Source: Marinobacter xestospongiae (GTDB lineage: Bacteria > Pseudomonadota > Gammaproteobacteria > Pseudomonadales > Oleiphilaceae). From it: a DNA stretch of 41,037 bases. The notes beneath the pieces are model-generated. The model saw only the letters and a list, made by a program, of their open reading frames with translations, had not been told where the DNA came from and made no database searches. Made by a program: the position numbers and the translations under genes. Below, piece by piece: positions 9,447-19,498 of the stretch (positions are counted from its first letter, which is position 1; each line of letters begins with the position of its first letter). The stretch spans positions 1 through 41,037 of the forward strand of contig NZ_JAKZAK010000003.1 of NCBI RefSeq assembly GCF_023156385.1. Reading direction: 5' to 3'.

Positions 9447-10751
9447 TTAACGCTGGGGCTGACCGGCCTTGACGGCGTCTTCGTACTTCATTTTCTTCTC
9501 TTTCACCTTAGCCTGCTCGAGGACAAGGTCAACAACCGCGTCTTCCAGAACCACAGATTCGATCTGGGACTTCTGCTCGGCGTTGTTCTGGAAGTGGGCA
9601 ACAACCTCTTCCGGCTGCTCGTAAGTGGAGGCGATCTCCTGGATCTTCTCCTCGACCTTGGCATCATCCGCCTTCAGGTCCTTGCTCTTGATCACTTCCT
9701 GGAACAGCAGACCGGTCTTGACGCGACGGTTCGCCTGCTCTTCAAACAGCTCTTTAGGCAGCTGCTGGAAGTCTACCTGGCCACCGAAACGCTGTACGGC
9801 GTCCTGACGCAGACGGTCGATTTCCTGGTCAATCAGCGCCTGAGGCACTTCCAGTTCAGTGGTTTCCAGCAGGCCGTCAACAACGTCGTTCTTGACCTTG
9901 TTGGAGATCGCCTGCTTCAGCTCGCGCTCCATGTTCTTCTGAACTTCGGCACGGAAGCTTTCTTCGCTGTCGGCTTCAATGCCGTACTTCTGGAAGAACT
10001 CTTCATCCAGCTCAGGCAGCTGCGGCTCTTCTACTTCGTGAATCTTGATTTCGAACTTGGCAGGCTTACCGGCCAGCTCTTCGTTGTGGTAGTCCTCCGG
10101 GAAGGTAACTTCAATTTCCAGCTCTTCGCCGGCCTTACCGCCAACGATGGCCTTCTCGAAGCCCGGAATCATCTGGCCAGAGCCCAGAGTCAGGCGGTGA
10201 CCTTCAGCCGCGCCACCTTCAAACTCTTCGCCGTCAATAAAGCCCTTGAAGTCGATGGTCAGCACGTCCTTGTTCTTGGACTTGCGCTTCACGGACTTCA
10301 TGGTGGCCTGCTGACGACGCAGGTTGTCGATCATGTTGTCGACGTCTTTGTCGGTGATTTCGGAGGTCGGCTTTTCAATGCTGATTTTGCTCAGGTCGCC
10401 CAGCTCGATTTCCGGCAGCACTTCGAAGATGGCCACGAACTCGAGGTCCTTGCCTTCTTCCATGGACTTCGGCTCAAAGCGCGGCCAGCCAGCCGGAGCA
10501 ATATCCTGCTCTTCAAGTGCCTTCATGTAGTTGTCGCGCATGACTTCGCCGACGATTTCCTGGCGAACGCTGGCACCGAAACGACGCTTTACAACGCTCA
10601 TAGGCACTTTGCCCGGACGAAAACCGTTCAGGCGAACGGTACGCGCGGTTTCCTGAAGGCGCTTTTGAACCGCCGCGTCAATTTCCTGGGCGGGCACACC
10701 GATTGTCATGCGACGTTCGATGTTGGATGTCGTTTCTACAGACACTTGCAT
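9447..10751 (-). CDS. tig: Trigger factor, ribosome-bound chaperone and prolyl isomerase
   Basis: Trigger factor binds the ribosome exit tunnel and shields nascent chains. The 434-residue product has the usual length (E. coli 432). The ribosome-binding signature appears as GFRPGKVP near residues 43-50. The middle FKBP-type isomerase domain covers about residues 155-245 (DFKGFIDGEEFEGGAAEGHRLTLGSG ... MIPGFE). The rest is the helical substrate-cradling C-terminal domain. GAGGAACTTCC precedes the ATG at 10751. It heads the tig-clpP-clpX-lon block and follows the tRNA array, as in Pseudomonas-like genomes. Confidence 0.97.
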   Translation of the reverse strand: MQVSVETTSNIERRMTIGVPAQEIDAAVQKRLQETARTVRLNGFRPGKVPMSVVKRRFGASVRQEIVGEVMRDNYMKALEEQDIAPAGWPRFEPKSMEEGKDLEFVAIFEVLPEIELGDLSKISIEKPTSEITDKDVDNMIDNLRRQQATMKSVKRKSKNKDVLTIDFKGFIDGEEFEGGAAEGHRLTLGSGQMIPGFEKAIVGGKAGEELEIEVTFPEDYHNEELAGKPAKFEIKIHEVEEPQLPELDEEFFQKYGIEADSEESFRAEVQKNMERELKQAISNKVKNDVVDGLLETTELEVPQALIDQEIDRLRQDAVQRFGGQVDFQQLPKELFEEQANRRVKTGLLFQEVIKSKDLKADDAKVEEKIQEIASTYEQPEEVVAHFQNNAEQKSQIESVVLEDAVVDLVLEQAKVKEKKMKYEDAVKAGQPQR

Positions 10752-10996
10752 GGAAGTTCCTCGAATTACCGGTCAGTAAGTGAATGAATAATTACCTGCG
10801 CCCTGGTCACTACCTTGCCGGCCGTCAACCCAGGCAGCGCAAAATTAAAAGCGGTAGTCTACCACGGTTTTCCAGGCGGAGAGAAACACGAAATGCCGCG
10901 AAACCTGTCGCCAGAGCAAAGCCTACAAAGGAGAAGGCACAAAATGCGCGAAGGCAAAACAAACTACAGAAAGGAATAAAAAATCAGGGGGATAGG

Positions 10997-11082
10997 TGGT
11001 GCGAAAGGAGAGACTCGAACTCTCACGGGTTGCCCCACTGGAACCTAAATCCAGCGCGTCTACCAGTTCCGCCACTTTCGCA
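10997..11082 (-). tRNA. tRNA-Leu (TAG)
   Basis: An 86-nt class II tRNA with a long variable arm. The anticodon stem-loop CTGGA-TTTAGGT-TCCAG gives anticodon TAG. The acceptor stem is TGCGAAA/TTTCGCA and CCA is encoded. It is the last member of the Pro-Arg-His-Leu array. I see no clear terminator hairpin in the 245 bp between it and tig, so read-through into tig is possible. Confidence 0.95.
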
Positions 11083-11155
11083 CATCAAGCACAGAATCGA
11101 TGCCCTAATGACATCTTAAAATTCTGATCAGCGGGAAATCAACAAGGAGGGAAAG

Positions 11156-11232
11156 TGGGGTGGACGAAGGGGTTCGAACCCTCGACCGCAGGAGTCACAA
11201 TCCTGAGCTCTACCAACTGAGCTACGTCCACC
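11156..11232 (-). tRNA. tRNA-His (GTG)
   Basis: A 77-nt tRNA with anticodon loop TTGTGAC (anticodon GTG) in stem CAGGA/TCCTG, the extra 5' G typical of tRNA-His (GGTGGACG paired with CGTCCACC) and an encoded CCA. Confidence 0.95.
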
Positions 11233-11307
11233 ACATTATCACTTCAAACTTTAACGCTTTGAACTTTGCCTTGACCTGGACCGCTTATCGACCGGCCGAC
11301 GGCTTAA

Positions 11308-11384
<77 letters not shown>

Positions 11385-11420
11385 TTAACCTTTCACCCAC
11401 TTGAATATCCAGAATGGAAA

Positions 11421-11497
11421 TGGTCGGGGTAGAGAGATTCGAACTCCCGACATCCTGCTCCCAAAGCAGGCGCGCTACCAGACTGCGCTATACCCCG
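11421..11497 (-). tRNA. tRNA-Pro (TGG)
   Basis: A 77-nt tRNA; anticodon stem-loop CCTGC-TTTGGGA-GCAGG gives anticodon TGG. Acceptor stem CGGGGTA/TACCCCG with an encoded CCA. It is the promoter-proximal member of the four-tRNA array. Confidence 0.95.
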
Positions 11498-11537
11498 TTC
11501 AACCTGAACAACAAGTGCCTCAGCAAAGTTGGCGCGC

Positions 11538-11566
11538 ATATTACCGTCGGGTTTCCGCTTCGTCAA
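11538..11566 (-). promoter_or_regulatory. Strong sigma-70 promoter of the tRNA array
   Basis: On the minus strand TTGACG (11561-11566), a 17-bp spacer and TAATAT (11538-11543) lie about 40 nt upstream of tRNA-Pro. The following GCGCGCC is the GC-rich discriminator typical of stable-RNA promoters under stringent control. Confidence 0.8.
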
Positions 11567-11635
11567 CAACGATTTGGAATTTTCTTCAGATAATTCCGCC
11601 AGCAGCCAATTGCCGATGCCACTTTTTGTGATTCT

Positions 11636-11711
11636 ACCACTACACCTTCCACCACTACACCTTCCACCACTACACTCTCTACCTACTAACCACTACACTC
11701 TCTACCTACTA
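11636..11711. repeat. Short tandem-repeat array upstream of folD
   Basis: Two exact copies of the 15-bp unit ACCACTACACCTTCC (11636-11650, 11651-11665) are followed by two exact copies of a 23-bp unit (11666-11688, 11689-11711) that starts with the same ACCACTACAC and continues CTCT then ACCTACTA. The strand is strikingly poor in G. It lies between the tRNA promoter and folD, in a 463-bp stretch (11498-11960) with no gene. Confidence 0.9.
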
Positions 11712-11960
11712 CCTAACACTAGCGCCACACTCTCTGGCAGTGCACTCGTTACCACCATATCCTCTACCTTCTATCCTCTACTACACGCGCTATCACGACA
11801 CGACTACGACACCGATACCACCCATGGGCGCTGCTACCCTCATTGCAGCCTGACACGACAGCGGCCAGCGGGTGATAGAAGAACGGCGCGGTGAATTGGA
11901 GTAGACGACGAACCATGAGACAATGCGCCGCTTTATAAGGCTGGACCCAAAGATATCGAC

Positions 11961-12818
11961 ATGACTGCGAAACTGATCAACGGAAAAGAAATCGCCGCCC
12001 AGGTCCGACAGCAGGTTGCCGCGGGCGTTGAGGCCCGTCGCCAACAGGGACTGCGCGCGCCCGGACTGGCCGTGGTGCTGGTCGGCAATGACCCCGCATC
12101 CCAGGTGTACGTTGGCAATAAACGTAAGGCCTGCGAAGAAGCCGGGATTATCTCCCTGTCCTACGACCTGCCGGAAGACACCTCTCAGGAGGCCCTGGAG
12201 GCGCTGATCGAAGAGCTGAACGAGAACACTGCGGTGGACGGCATTCTTGTTCAGCTTCCCCTGCCCTCTCATCTGGACGCCGATCCGATTCTGGTCAAGA
12301 TCCGCCCGGACAAAGACGTTGACGGCTTTCACCCATTCAATATCGGGCGACTGGTCCAGCGTCGGCCAGAGCTGCGCCCGTGCACACCCGCCGGCATCAT
12401 CACCCTGCTGGACAGCGTCGGCACGCCCTATAAGGGCCAGCATGCAGTGATTGTCGGGGCCTCCAACATCGTAGGCCGCCCCATGGCCATGGAACTGCTC
12501 CTCAAGGGCGCCACCACGACCGTCACCCATCGTTTCACCGATGACCTGGCACGCTTCGTCTCCGAGGCTGACATCGTCATTGCCGCCGTAGGCAAGCCCG
12601 GCCTGGTGAAGGGCGAATGGATCAAGCCTGGCGCCACGGTGATCGACGTTGGCATCAACCGGATGGAAGACGGCAAGCTACGTGGTGACATCGAGTTCGA
12701 GGCCGCCGCAGAGCGCGCTGCCTACATTACTCCGGTGCCCGGAGGGGTTGGCCCGATGACCATCGCCACCCTGCTGCAGAACACGCTGTACGCCGCCAAC
12801 GAGCTGCACACGGACTGA
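11961..12818 (+). CDS. folD: Bifunctional methylenetetrahydrofolate dehydrogenase/cyclohydrolase
   Basis: FolD interconverts 5,10-methylene- and 10-formyl-tetrahydrofolate with NADP, supplying one-carbon units. The 285-residue product has the family length. The YxxxK catalytic pair is Tyr50/Lys54 (YVGNKRK), the substrate loop is [11 protein letters not shown], the dinucleotide fold is [14 protein letters not shown] and the C-terminal signature is [16 protein letters not shown]. The ATG at 11961 has only a weak upstream purine stretch. It is a single gene facing glcB, separated by a strong two-way terminator. Confidence 0.97.
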   Translation: MTAKLINGKEIAAQVRQQVAAGVEARRQQGLRAPGLAVVLVGNDPASQVYVGNKRKACEEAGIISLSYDLPEDTSQEALEALIEELNENTAVDGILVQLPLPSHLDADPILVKIRPDKDVDGFHPFNIGRLVQRRPELRPCTPAGIITLLDSVGTPYKGQHAVIVGASNIVGRPMAMELLLKGATTTVTHRFTDDLARFVSEADIVIAAVGKPGLVKGEWIKPGATVIDVGINRMEDGKLRGDIEFEAAAERAAYITPVPGGVGPMTIATLLQNTLYAANELHTD

Positions 12819-12863
12819 CCGGGCAACGCTGCATCCCATGCCTGACCGCTCTGCGAGCAGGCA

Positions 12864-12897
12864 ATAAAAAAACCCGCCGGATTGGCGGGTTTTTTAT
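12864..12897. terminator. Bidirectional terminator between folD and glcB
   Basis: AAAAAACCCGCC-GGATT-GGCGGGTTTTTT gives a GC-rich stem with A tracts on the left and T tracts on the right, so it can end both folD (plus strand) and glcB (minus strand). Confidence 0.93.
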
Positions 12898-12909
12898 TTA
12901 TCGGTCGAT

Positions 12910-15090
12910 TTACTGACCGTACTTGGCTTTCGCCTTGAGGCGGTAGGCATGCAGAAGCGGCTCGGTATAGCCGTTCGGCTGCTCACAACCCTTCAGAACC
13001 AGCGCCATGGCCGCTTCGAACGCAATACTGTCATCGAAGTTCGGAGCCATGTTGCGGTAGGCAGGATCACCAGCGTTCTGCTGATCAACAACAGCGGCCA
13101 TGCGCTTCATGGTTTCCTCAATCTGCGCTTCGGTGCAGATACCGTGATGCAGCCAGTTGGCCAGCAGCTGGGAGGAAATCCGCAGGGTTGCACGGTCTTC
13201 CATCAGGCCGACGTTGTTGATATCCGGCACCTTGGAGCAGCCTACACCCTGATCGATCCAGCGCACAACGTATCCGAGGATACCCTGGGCGTTGTTGTCC
13301 AGCTCCTGCTGGATGTCTTCAGCACTCAGAGAAGACGGATCTGCCAGAACCGGTACGGTCAGAATATCGTCCAGCGCAGCGCGCTGACGGTTCGCCAGCT
13401 CTTTCTGCACGTCGAATACGTTTACCTGGTGGTAGTGCGATGCGTGCAGAGTGGCCGCTGTCGGGGACGGAACCCACGCCGTGTTGGCGCCAGACTTCGG
13501 ATGGCCGATTTTCTGCTCGAGCATGCCAGCCATCAGGTCCGGCATTGCCCACATTCCTTTACCGATCTGGGCAACGCCGGAGAAACCGGTTTCCAGACCA
13601 ATATCGACGTTCCAGTTCTCGTAGGCGTTGATCCAGGCAGCCTGCTTCATTTCGCCTTTACGGATGAACGGCCCCAGCTCCATGGAGGTGTGGATCTCGT
13701 CGCCGGTCCGATCGAGGAAGCCGGTGTTGATGAAGACCGCGCGATCCTTGGCCGCATGGATACAGGCCTTCAGGTTCACGGTTGTGCGGCGCTCTTCATC
13801 CATGATGCCAACTTTCAGGGTAAAGCGCGGCAGACCCAGGGCGTCCTCGACACGGGCAAAGAACTCGTTGGTGAAGGCGACTTCTTCCGGACCATGCTGC
13901 TTGGGCTTAACGATATAGACAGAGCCCTTGGTGCTGTTCTGGAACTGACCAAGCCCCTTGAGGTCGTGGATTGCGATCAGCGAGGTGATCAGGCCATCCA
14001 TCAGGCCCTCGGGAATCTCGCTGCCGTCTTTCAGCAGAATCGCCGGGTTGGTCATCAGGTGACCAACGTTGCGGACGAACAGCATGCTGCGACCTTTCAG
14101 GCTTACTTCGCCACCGTCTGGCGCGGTGTAAACGCGGTCTGCGTTCAGCTTACGGGTCATTTTCTGACCGCCCTTCTCGAAGGTTTCTTCGAGATCGCCT
14201 TTCATCAGGCCCAGCCAGTTCTTGTAGGCGACGATCTTGTCGTCGGCATCAACGGCGGCAACGGAGTCCTCGCAGTCCATGATGGTGGTCAGAGCTGATT
14301 CCATCAGGACGTCTTTGACGTGGGCGCCGTCATCTTTGCCAATGGAATGACTGGCGTCGATTTGAATCTCAAATCGCATGCCATTCTTGGCCAACAGGAT
14401 ACCGGTCGGCTCTGCCGCGGAACCGACATAGCCGGCAAATCCGGACTCGTCTTTCAGACCGGTGACATCGCCATTCTGCAGTTTGACGGCCAGCTTGCCA
14501 CCGTCCACGTAGTATTTGGCGGCATCCTTGTGGCTGCCAGCGGCCAGCGGAGCGGAGCTGTCCAGCAGGTTGCGGGCCCACTCGATAACCTTGGCGCCGC
14601 GCACCGGGTTGTAACCACGACCTTTCTCGGCGCCATCGTCTTCAGAAATGGCATCGGTGCCGTAGAGGGCATCGTACAGGCTGCCCCAACGCGCATTGGC
14701 GGCGTTGAGAGCAAAACGCGCGTTCATCACCGGCACAACCAGCTGCGGGCCGGCCATGGTGGCGATTTCCGGATCAACGTTGGCGGTGTCGATCTTGAAG
14801 TCGGCAGGTTCTTCGACCAGGTAGCCGATGTCCTTCAGGAAGGCCTTGTACTCGTCCATGTTGATGGACTGACCTTTATGATCCCGGTTCCAGGCGTCCA
14901 TTTTCTCCTGGATTGCGTCACGCTGAGCCAGGAGTTCCTTATTGCGGGGAGCCAGCTCGTGAATGATGCTGTCGACGTTCGCCCAGAATTTGTCGGCCTC
15001 AACGCCGGTGCCCGGAATCGCTTCATTGTTCACGAAATCGAACAGGTTCTTTGCGACCTGAAGGCCGCCGACTTGCACGCGTTCTGTCAT
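12910..15090 (-). CDS. glcB: Malate synthase G
   Basis: This enzyme condenses glyoxylate with acetyl-CoA to give malate in the glyoxylate cycle or glycolate use. The 726-residue length marks the monomeric G isoform (E. coli GlcB 723), not the shorter A isoform. Recognisable parts are [20 protein letters not shown] at the start, the active-site region [44 protein letters not shown] and the C-terminal [21 protein letters not shown] holding the catalytic Asp. GAGG lies about 10 nt before the ATG. No glycolate oxidase genes are adjacent. Its leader (15091-15175) can form two mutually exclusive hairpins, and a foldback element lies just upstream. Confidence 0.97.
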   Translation of the reverse strand: MTERVQVGGLQVAKNLFDFVNNEAIPGTGVEADKFWANVDSIIHELAPRNKELLAQRDAIQEKMDAWNRDHKGQSINMDEYKAFLKDIGYLVEEPADFKIDTANVDPEIATMAGPQLVVPVMNARFALNAANARWGSLYDALYGTDAISEDDGAEKGRGYNPVRGAKVIEWARNLLDSSAPLAAGSHKDAAKYYVDGGKLAVKLQNGDVTGLKDESGFAGYVGSAAEPTGILLAKNGMRFEIQIDASHSIGKDDGAHVKDVLMESALTTIMDCEDSVAAVDADDKIVAYKNWLGLMKGDLEETFEKGGQKMTRKLNADRVYTAPDGGEVSLKGRSMLFVRNVGHLMTNPAILLKDGSEIPEGLMDGLITSLIAIHDLKGLGQFQNSTKGSVYIVKPKQHGPEEVAFTNEFFARVEDALGLPRFTLKVGIMDEERRTTVNLKACIHAAKDRAVFINTGFLDRTGDEIHTSMELGPFIRKGEMKQAAWINAYENWNVDIGLETGFSGVAQIGKGMWAMPDLMAGMLEQKIGHPKSGANTAWVPSPTAATLHASHYHQVNVFDVQKELANRQRAALDDILTVPVLADPSSLSAEDIQQELDNNAQGILGYVVRWIDQGVGCSKVPDINNVGLMEDRATLRISSQLLANWLHHGICTEAQIEETMKRMAAVVDQQNAGDPAYRNMAPNFDDSIAFEAAMALVLKGCEQPNGYTEPLLHAYRLKAKAKYGQ

Positions 15091-15142
15091 CGTTGTTTGC
15101 CTCAGTGGTTTTACTGTGTTCCCTGTTTACCGGATCGAAACG

Positions 15143-15172
15143 CCCGGTTATTCGCTCCCGGCTAACCGGGAG
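15143..15172 (-). promoter_or_regulatory. Competing hairpins in the upstream region of glcB
   Basis: CCCGGTTA (15143-15150) can pair with TAACCGGG (15163-15170), while CTCCCGG (15155-15161) can pair with CCGGGAG (15166-15172). The two stems share bases and exclude each other. They lie 53-82 nt upstream of the glcB start. This could be a leader switch or an operator; neither is shown. Confidence 0.35.
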
Positions 15173-15175
15173 TTG

Positions 15176-15455
15176 GGGAGCCACGGATGAACTCCGGATC
15201 ATCTCTGGTCTTCAGAGCGGTTCACAATCAAGGCGCGACTTTGCAGACAGGCTGGTTGCCTTTCAAAAAGTCGCAACGCCGAGTGTGAATCGCTCTGAAG
15301 GCCCCGAAGGGCGCGCTCTGAGGGCCGCATCTGCGGCGTTGCGGCCCTTGCCAAGGGCTATCCGGGTGCGGCCCAGACCATTGGCTGCGGACCACGCCTT
15401 GCAGCTACAGCCCTCAGATCGCGCAGAGACGATTCGGAGTTCATCCGTGGCTCCC
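15176..15455. repeat. 280-bp foldback (MITE-like) element with nested inverted repeats
   Basis: The ends are inverted repeats: GGGAGCCACGGATGAACTCC at 15176-15195 and its exact complement ending at 15455. The match extends to about 32 bp with two mismatches. Inside, CTTCAGAGCG-GTTCACA (from 15210) pairs with TGTGAATCGCTCTGAAG (to about 15299), with a further stem GCGACTTT/AAAGTCGC within it. A second arm pairs GCGCGCTCTGAGGGC with GCCCTCAGATCGCGC, enclosing AGGGCCGCA/TGCGGCCCT. Together they allow a cloverleaf-like fold. No open frame here resembles a transposase. It fills most of the 435-bp gap between glcB (divergent promoter side) and the 3' end of cysS. Confidence 0.85.
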
Positions 15456-15525
15456 TGCGCTATCTTTCTAGGCGCGGCATTGTACGTTAAATCACGTATA
15501 AATTCATGCCTGGAAATGACCGCCA

Positions 15526-16908
15526 TCAACCCCGGCGCCAGCTGGTGCCCTCTCGTGAATCGTCCAGAATCACGCCTTTACTGGCAAGCTCATCCCGGAT
15601 TCGATCGGCCTCTGCGAAATCCCGTCCCTTGCGGGCATCCGCCCGCGCCTGGATCAGCGCTTCGATCTCCTCGGCGGTCAGCTCTCCGCCGGTATCGGCC
15701 TGGAAGAACGCCTCCGGGTCCTGCTGCATCAATCCCAGCACCTTGCCGAGCCGGACCAGCACGGCGGCGCTGTCGGACGCCGCCTGCTCGTCGCCCTGGC
15801 GCCGGTGCTGATTGATTTCCGCGGCAACACCATGAAGCACCGCGATCGCACCGGCGGTGTTGAAGTCATCGTCCATGGCCGCCTGGAACTGCCGGTCATG
15901 GGCGGTGTCTGCCACATCTTTGGCAGGTACCAGACCACGCAGGGCGTGGTAGAGCTTGGTCAGGCTGCGCCCGGCTTCGGCCAGATTATCTTCGGAGTAG
16001 TCCACCTGGCTGCGGTAATGGCTGGACACCAGGAAGTACCGCACCACCTCGGGGGGATAGCTCTCGAGGATCTCACGGATGGTGAAGAAGTTGCCAAGGG
16101 ACTTGGACATCTTCTCCTTGTTCACACGAATCGCGCCGGCATGCATCCAGGTGCGGGCAAATTCCTGCCCGGTAGCCGCCTCAGACTGGGCAATCTCGTT
16201 TTCATGGTGCGGGAACATCAGGTCCGGCCCGCCACCATGGATGTCAAAGGTGTCTCCCAGGCAGCAGGTCGACATGGCGGAGCACTCGATGTGCCACCCC
16301 GGGCGACCATCGCCCCAGGGCGAGTTCCAGCTCACCTCGCCGGCTTTGGCAGCCTTCCACAGCGCGAAATCCGCCGGTGAACGCTTGGCCTGCTCGACAT
16401 CGACCCGCGCACCTGCAAGCAGGTCATCCAGCTTTTTCTTGCTGAGCTTGCCGTAACCGTCAAACGAGTCCACGGCAAAGTAGACGTCCCCATTATCGGC
16501 CACATAGGCGTGATCCTTGCTGATCAGCGTGCGGATCATCGCGATGATGTTGTCGATGTGGGCGGTGGCCCGGGGCTCTTCCGTCGGCGGCAGAACCCCA
16601 AGTTTGCCTTCATCCTCGTGCATTGCGCTGATCATGCGCTCGGTGAGATCGGTATAGACCTCACCGTTCTCCTCCGCCCGCAGCAGGATCTTGTCGTCTA
16701 TGTCGGTGATGTTGCGAACGTAATGGACGTCGTAGCCGCAATGCCGCAGGTAACGGGTAATCACATCAAACGCCACCAGCACCCGTGCATGCCCCAGGTG
16801 ACAGTAGTCGTAAACCGTCATGCCACAGACATACATACGAACCTTGCCGGGTTCGATGGGCTGGAACTCTTCCTTCTGCTGGGACAGCGTGTTGTAGATT
16901 CGAATCAC
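15526..16908 (-). CDS. cysS: Cysteinyl-tRNA synthetase
   Basis: CysS charges tRNA-Cys. The 460-residue product matches the family (E. coli 461). The class I HIGH motif is HLGH in [13 protein letters not shown], the KMSKS motif is present as KMSKSLGN, and zinc ligands are visible as the Cys in YVCGMT, the Cys in WHIECSAMS and the His/Glu in FPHHENEIA. Translation begins at GTG (16906-16908) with a weak ribosome binding site, 19 nt after the glnS stop, so the two synthetase genes are probably co-transcribed and coupled. Confidence 0.97.
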   Translation of the reverse strand: MIRIYNTLSQQKEEFQPIEPGKVRMYVCGMTVYDYCHLGHARVLVAFDVITRYLRHCGYDVHYVRNITDIDDKILLRAEENGEVYTDLTERMISAMHEDEGKLGVLPPTEEPRATAHIDNIIAMIRTLISKDHAYVADNGDVYFAVDSFDGYGKLSKKKLDDLLAGARVDVEQAKRSPADFALWKAAKAGEVSWNSPWGDGRPGWHIECSAMSTCCLGDTFDIHGGGPDLMFPHHENEIAQSEAATGQEFARTWMHAGAIRVNKEKMSKSLGNFFTIREILESYPPEVVRYFLVSSHYRSQVDYSEDNLAEAGRSLTKLYHALRGLVPAKDVADTAHDRQFQAAMDDDFNTAGAIAVLHGVAAEINQHRRQGDEQAASDSAAVLVRLGKVLGLMQQDPEAFFQADTGGELTAEEIEALIQARADARKGRDFAEADRIRDELASKGVILDDSREGTSWRRG

Positions 16909-16927
16909 GTTAACGGCCTATGGACTA

Positions 16928-18604
16928 TCAGTTTTTGGCTTTGGCCCAGGAATCCCTGAGCGTGACGGTACGATTGAAAACCGGACGACCGGGCTCGGAG
17001 GCATCGGCATCCAGGAAGAAATAGCCTTCCCGCTCGAACTGGTACGGCAGGTCATTGCGGGGCTGGGCCAGGCTTTTCTCAACCCGGGCACCAGTCAGAC
17101 TAACCAGGGAATCCGGGTTCAGGTGATCCAGGAAGTCGCCTTCCTTGTCACTGTCTGGAGACTCATGGTTGAACAGACGATCGTAAAGATTGATGTCCGC
17201 TTCAACACTGTCGCTTGCGGACACCCAGTGAATCACACCATTGGGTTTGTACCCCTCCGGGTTAACGCCCAGGGTGTTGGGATCGTACTCGCACTTGAGC
17301 TCGACGATGTTGCCTTCGCCGTCGCGGACCACCTCGCGGCAGGTCATCACGTATCCGCCACGAAGCCGTACCGCCTGATCCGGTGCCAGACGCTTCCACT
17401 TACGCGGCGGCTCTTCAACGAAGTCTTCCCGGTCGATATACAGGGTGCGGGTCCAGGGTACTTCGCGGGTACCCATCGCCTCGTTCTGCGGATGCACCGG
17501 CAAGGTCAGGGTTTCAGCCTGGTCTTCCGGGTAGTTGGTCAGGGTCACCTTGAGCGGGCGCATGACGCACATGGCTCGGGGCGCGCGGGCATTCAGGTCT
17601 TCGCGGATGGCGAACTCGAGCATGCCGACATCGACGGTGCCGCCAGCCTTGTTGACTCCGATCATGTCACAGAAGGCACGGATCGACTCTGGCGTGTAGC
17701 CCCGTCGACGCATCCCGGACACCGTTGGCATCCGCGGATCGTTCCAGCCTTCAACCACACCCTCATCCACCAGGCGCTTGAGCTTGCGCTTGCTGGTAAT
17801 GGTGTAGTTCAGGTTGAGACGGGCGAACTCCGTTTGCCGCGGCCGTGCCGGCGGCGTGATGTTATCCAGTACCCAGTCATACAGCGGCCGGTGATCCTCG
17901 AATTCCAGCGTGCAGAGCGAGTGGGTAATCCCTTCCATCGCGTCGGAGATGGGGTGGGTGAAGTCGTACATCGGATAGATGCACCACTTGTCACCGGTCT
18001 GGTGATGGTCAGCGTAGCGAATCCGGTACAGGATCGGGTCGCGCAGGTTGATGTTGGGCGAGGCCATATCGATCTTGGCCCGCAGCACCAGCTCACCATT
18101 GGCATACTTGCCCGCGCGCATGTCCCGGAACAGCTGCAGGTTTTCCTCAATCGGACGATCACGGTCCGGGCTGTTGCGACCCGGCTCGGTCAGGCTGCCA
18201 CGGTACTCGGCCATCTGCTCGGCGTTCAGGGAGCACACATAGGCCTTGCCCTTCTCGATCAGCTCTTCGGCAAAATCGTAGATGGCGTCGAAGTAATCGG
18301 AGGCAAAACGGATATCACCGGCCCACTCGTAACCCAGCCACTGGACGTCTTTGCGGATCGCATCGATGTATTCCTGGGATTCCTTCTCCGGGTTGGTGTC
18401 ATCAAACCGAAGGTTACACTCGCCCTGGAACGTCTCTGCAATGCCAAAGTTCAGGCAGATGGATTTGGCGTGACCAATGTGCAGATAGCCATTTGGCTCC
18501 GGCGGAAAACGGGTAACAACCTTGCCGGCGTGCTTGCCACTGCTGATTTCGTCTTTAATCAGGCTTTCAATAAAGTTGTGGGCTTTCTTGGAATCGGCGC
18601 TCAT
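16928..18604 (-). CDS. glnS: Glutaminyl-tRNA synthetase
   Basis: GlnS charges tRNA-Gln directly. The 558-residue product fits the family (E. coli 554). The class I signature is [18 protein letters not shown], and the second motif is [10 protein letters not shown] in place of the consensus KMSKS, as usual for this enzyme (MSKRK). The C-terminal half holds the two anticodon-binding beta barrels. It is the first gene of a glnS-cysS pair, a common arrangement in Pseudomonas-like bacteria. Only a weak purine stretch precedes the ATG at 18604. Confidence 0.97.
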   Translation of the reverse strand: MSADSKKAHNFIESLIKDEISSGKHAGKVVTRFPPEPNGYLHIGHAKSICLNFGIAETFQGECNLRFDDTNPEKESQEYIDAIRKDVQWLGYEWAGDIRFASDYFDAIYDFAEELIEKGKAYVCSLNAEQMAEYRGSLTEPGRNSPDRDRPIEENLQLFRDMRAGKYANGELVLRAKIDMASPNINLRDPILYRIRYADHHQTGDKWCIYPMYDFTHPISDAMEGITHSLCTLEFEDHRPLYDWVLDNITPPARPRQTEFARLNLNYTITSKRKLKRLVDEGVVEGWNDPRMPTVSGMRRRGYTPESIRAFCDMIGVNKAGGTVDVGMLEFAIREDLNARAPRAMCVMRPLKVTLTNYPEDQAETLTLPVHPQNEAMGTREVPWTRTLYIDREDFVEEPPRKWKRLAPDQAVRLRGGYVMTCREVVRDGEGNIVELKCEYDPNTLGVNPEGYKPNGVIHWVSASDSVEADINLYDRLFNHESPDSDKEGDFLDHLNPDSLVSLTGARVEKSLAQPRNDLPYQFEREGYFFLDADASEPGRPVFNRTVTLRDSWAKAKN

Positions 18605-18754
18605 ACGATCTCAATTTCGTGGGACGGTGCGTTTGGAACCCCGGCAAAACGGGGCCAGCTTTGCTTGGGTGGTGCTGAAAGAGCCACTGACCAGGCTCCC
18701 GTTCACTCAGAAGCGATCCGGAGTCCGTCAGAGGATCTTTAGCGTAAACGCAGT

Positions 18755-18760
18755 ATTATA
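18755..18760 (-). promoter_or_regulatory. Possible -10 box of the glnS promoter
   Basis: A perfect TATAAT reads on the minus strand about 150 nt upstream of glnS; no good -35 box stands 17 bp before it. The remaining divergent region (18605-18988, 384 bp) has no gene. It contains the hairpin CCCCG-GCAAAA-CGGGG near 18640 and a possible ppiB promoter, TTACGT-16-TACAAT, near 18850. Confidence 0.35.
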
Positions 18761-18988
18761 CGCATTCCCTCGTCAGGCATAACCCCGGCCAACACCGACA
18801 CGTCGTCGCACCCGGAAAAAACCGGGAAGCCCTGACGCCACCTGAAGCGTTACGTGGGTGAAAGAGTTACGTACAATAGATCCTTAAGGGCAATAAAGGC
18901 AGACTGGCCCGCCCAGAAACGAACCCGATTCATTGCTGCGTCCCGCTGGTGACGGCACGGCGCGCTCCCAACGACACAGGAAACCAGA

Positions 18989-19498
18989 ATGATTCTGCTG
19001 AAAACCTCTCACGGCGACATCAAGCTTGAGCTGGACCATGACAAGGCCCCAGAGACCGCCAAAAACTTCGAACAGTATGTCCGTGATGGTTTTTATGACG
19101 GCCTGGTGTTCCACCGTGTGATCAGTAACTTCATGATCCAGGGCGGTGGATTCGAGCCCGGCATGACCCCCCGCAAAACCCGTGAACCGATTGCCAATGA
19201 AGCCAATAACGGCCTCAGCAACATGGCCGGCACCGTTGCCATGGCTCGCACCATGGACCCTCACTCCGCCACCGCGCAGTTCTTCATCAACGTACAGGAC
19301 AACGGCTTCCTCGACCACACAGCAGAAACCGCCGAAGGCTGGGGATACTGTGTCTTCGGCAAGGTGGTTGAAGGCATGGACACCGTCAACGCCATTCGCG
19401 CCGTCCCCACCACCATGAAAGCCGGCCATCAGGATGTCCCTCATGACGATGTGGTCATCGAGAAAGCCGAGGTGCTGGAGGATGGAGGCGCAGCGTGA
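18989..19498 (+). CDS. ppiB: Cyclophilin-type peptidyl-prolyl cis-trans isomerase B
   Basis: This is a cytoplasmic cyclophilin without signal peptide, 169 residues (E. coli PpiB 164). Active-site motifs are clear: [13 protein letters not shown] (catalytic Arg in FHRV), [18 protein letters not shown] and [15 protein letters not shown] good ribosome binding site (AGGAAACCAG) precedes the ATG. Its stop codon overlaps the GTG start of lpxH (GTGA), so the two genes are translationally coupled; the ppiB-lpxH pairing after a cysS/glnS cluster is common in gammaproteobacteria. Confidence 0.96.
   Translation: MILLKTSHGDIKLELDHDKAPETAKNFEQYVRDGFYDGLVFHRVISNFMIQGGGFEPGMTPRKTREPIANEANNGLSNMAGTVAMARTMDPHSATAQFFINVQDNGFLDHTAETAEGWGYCVFGKVVEGMDTVNAIRAVPTTMKAGHQDVPHDDVVIEKAEVLEDGGAA

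Noticed and set aside
11420..11500. Additional attachment site at the tRNA-Pro/Arg genes
   Set aside because: No integrase and no repeated tRNA 3' end is found nearby; the array is in its normal conserved context.
12949..14298. Long open frame on the plus strand opposite glcB
   Set aside because: It is the antisense shadow of a certain, full-length malate synthase; its Val/Gly/Arg-rich translation has no domain-like features.
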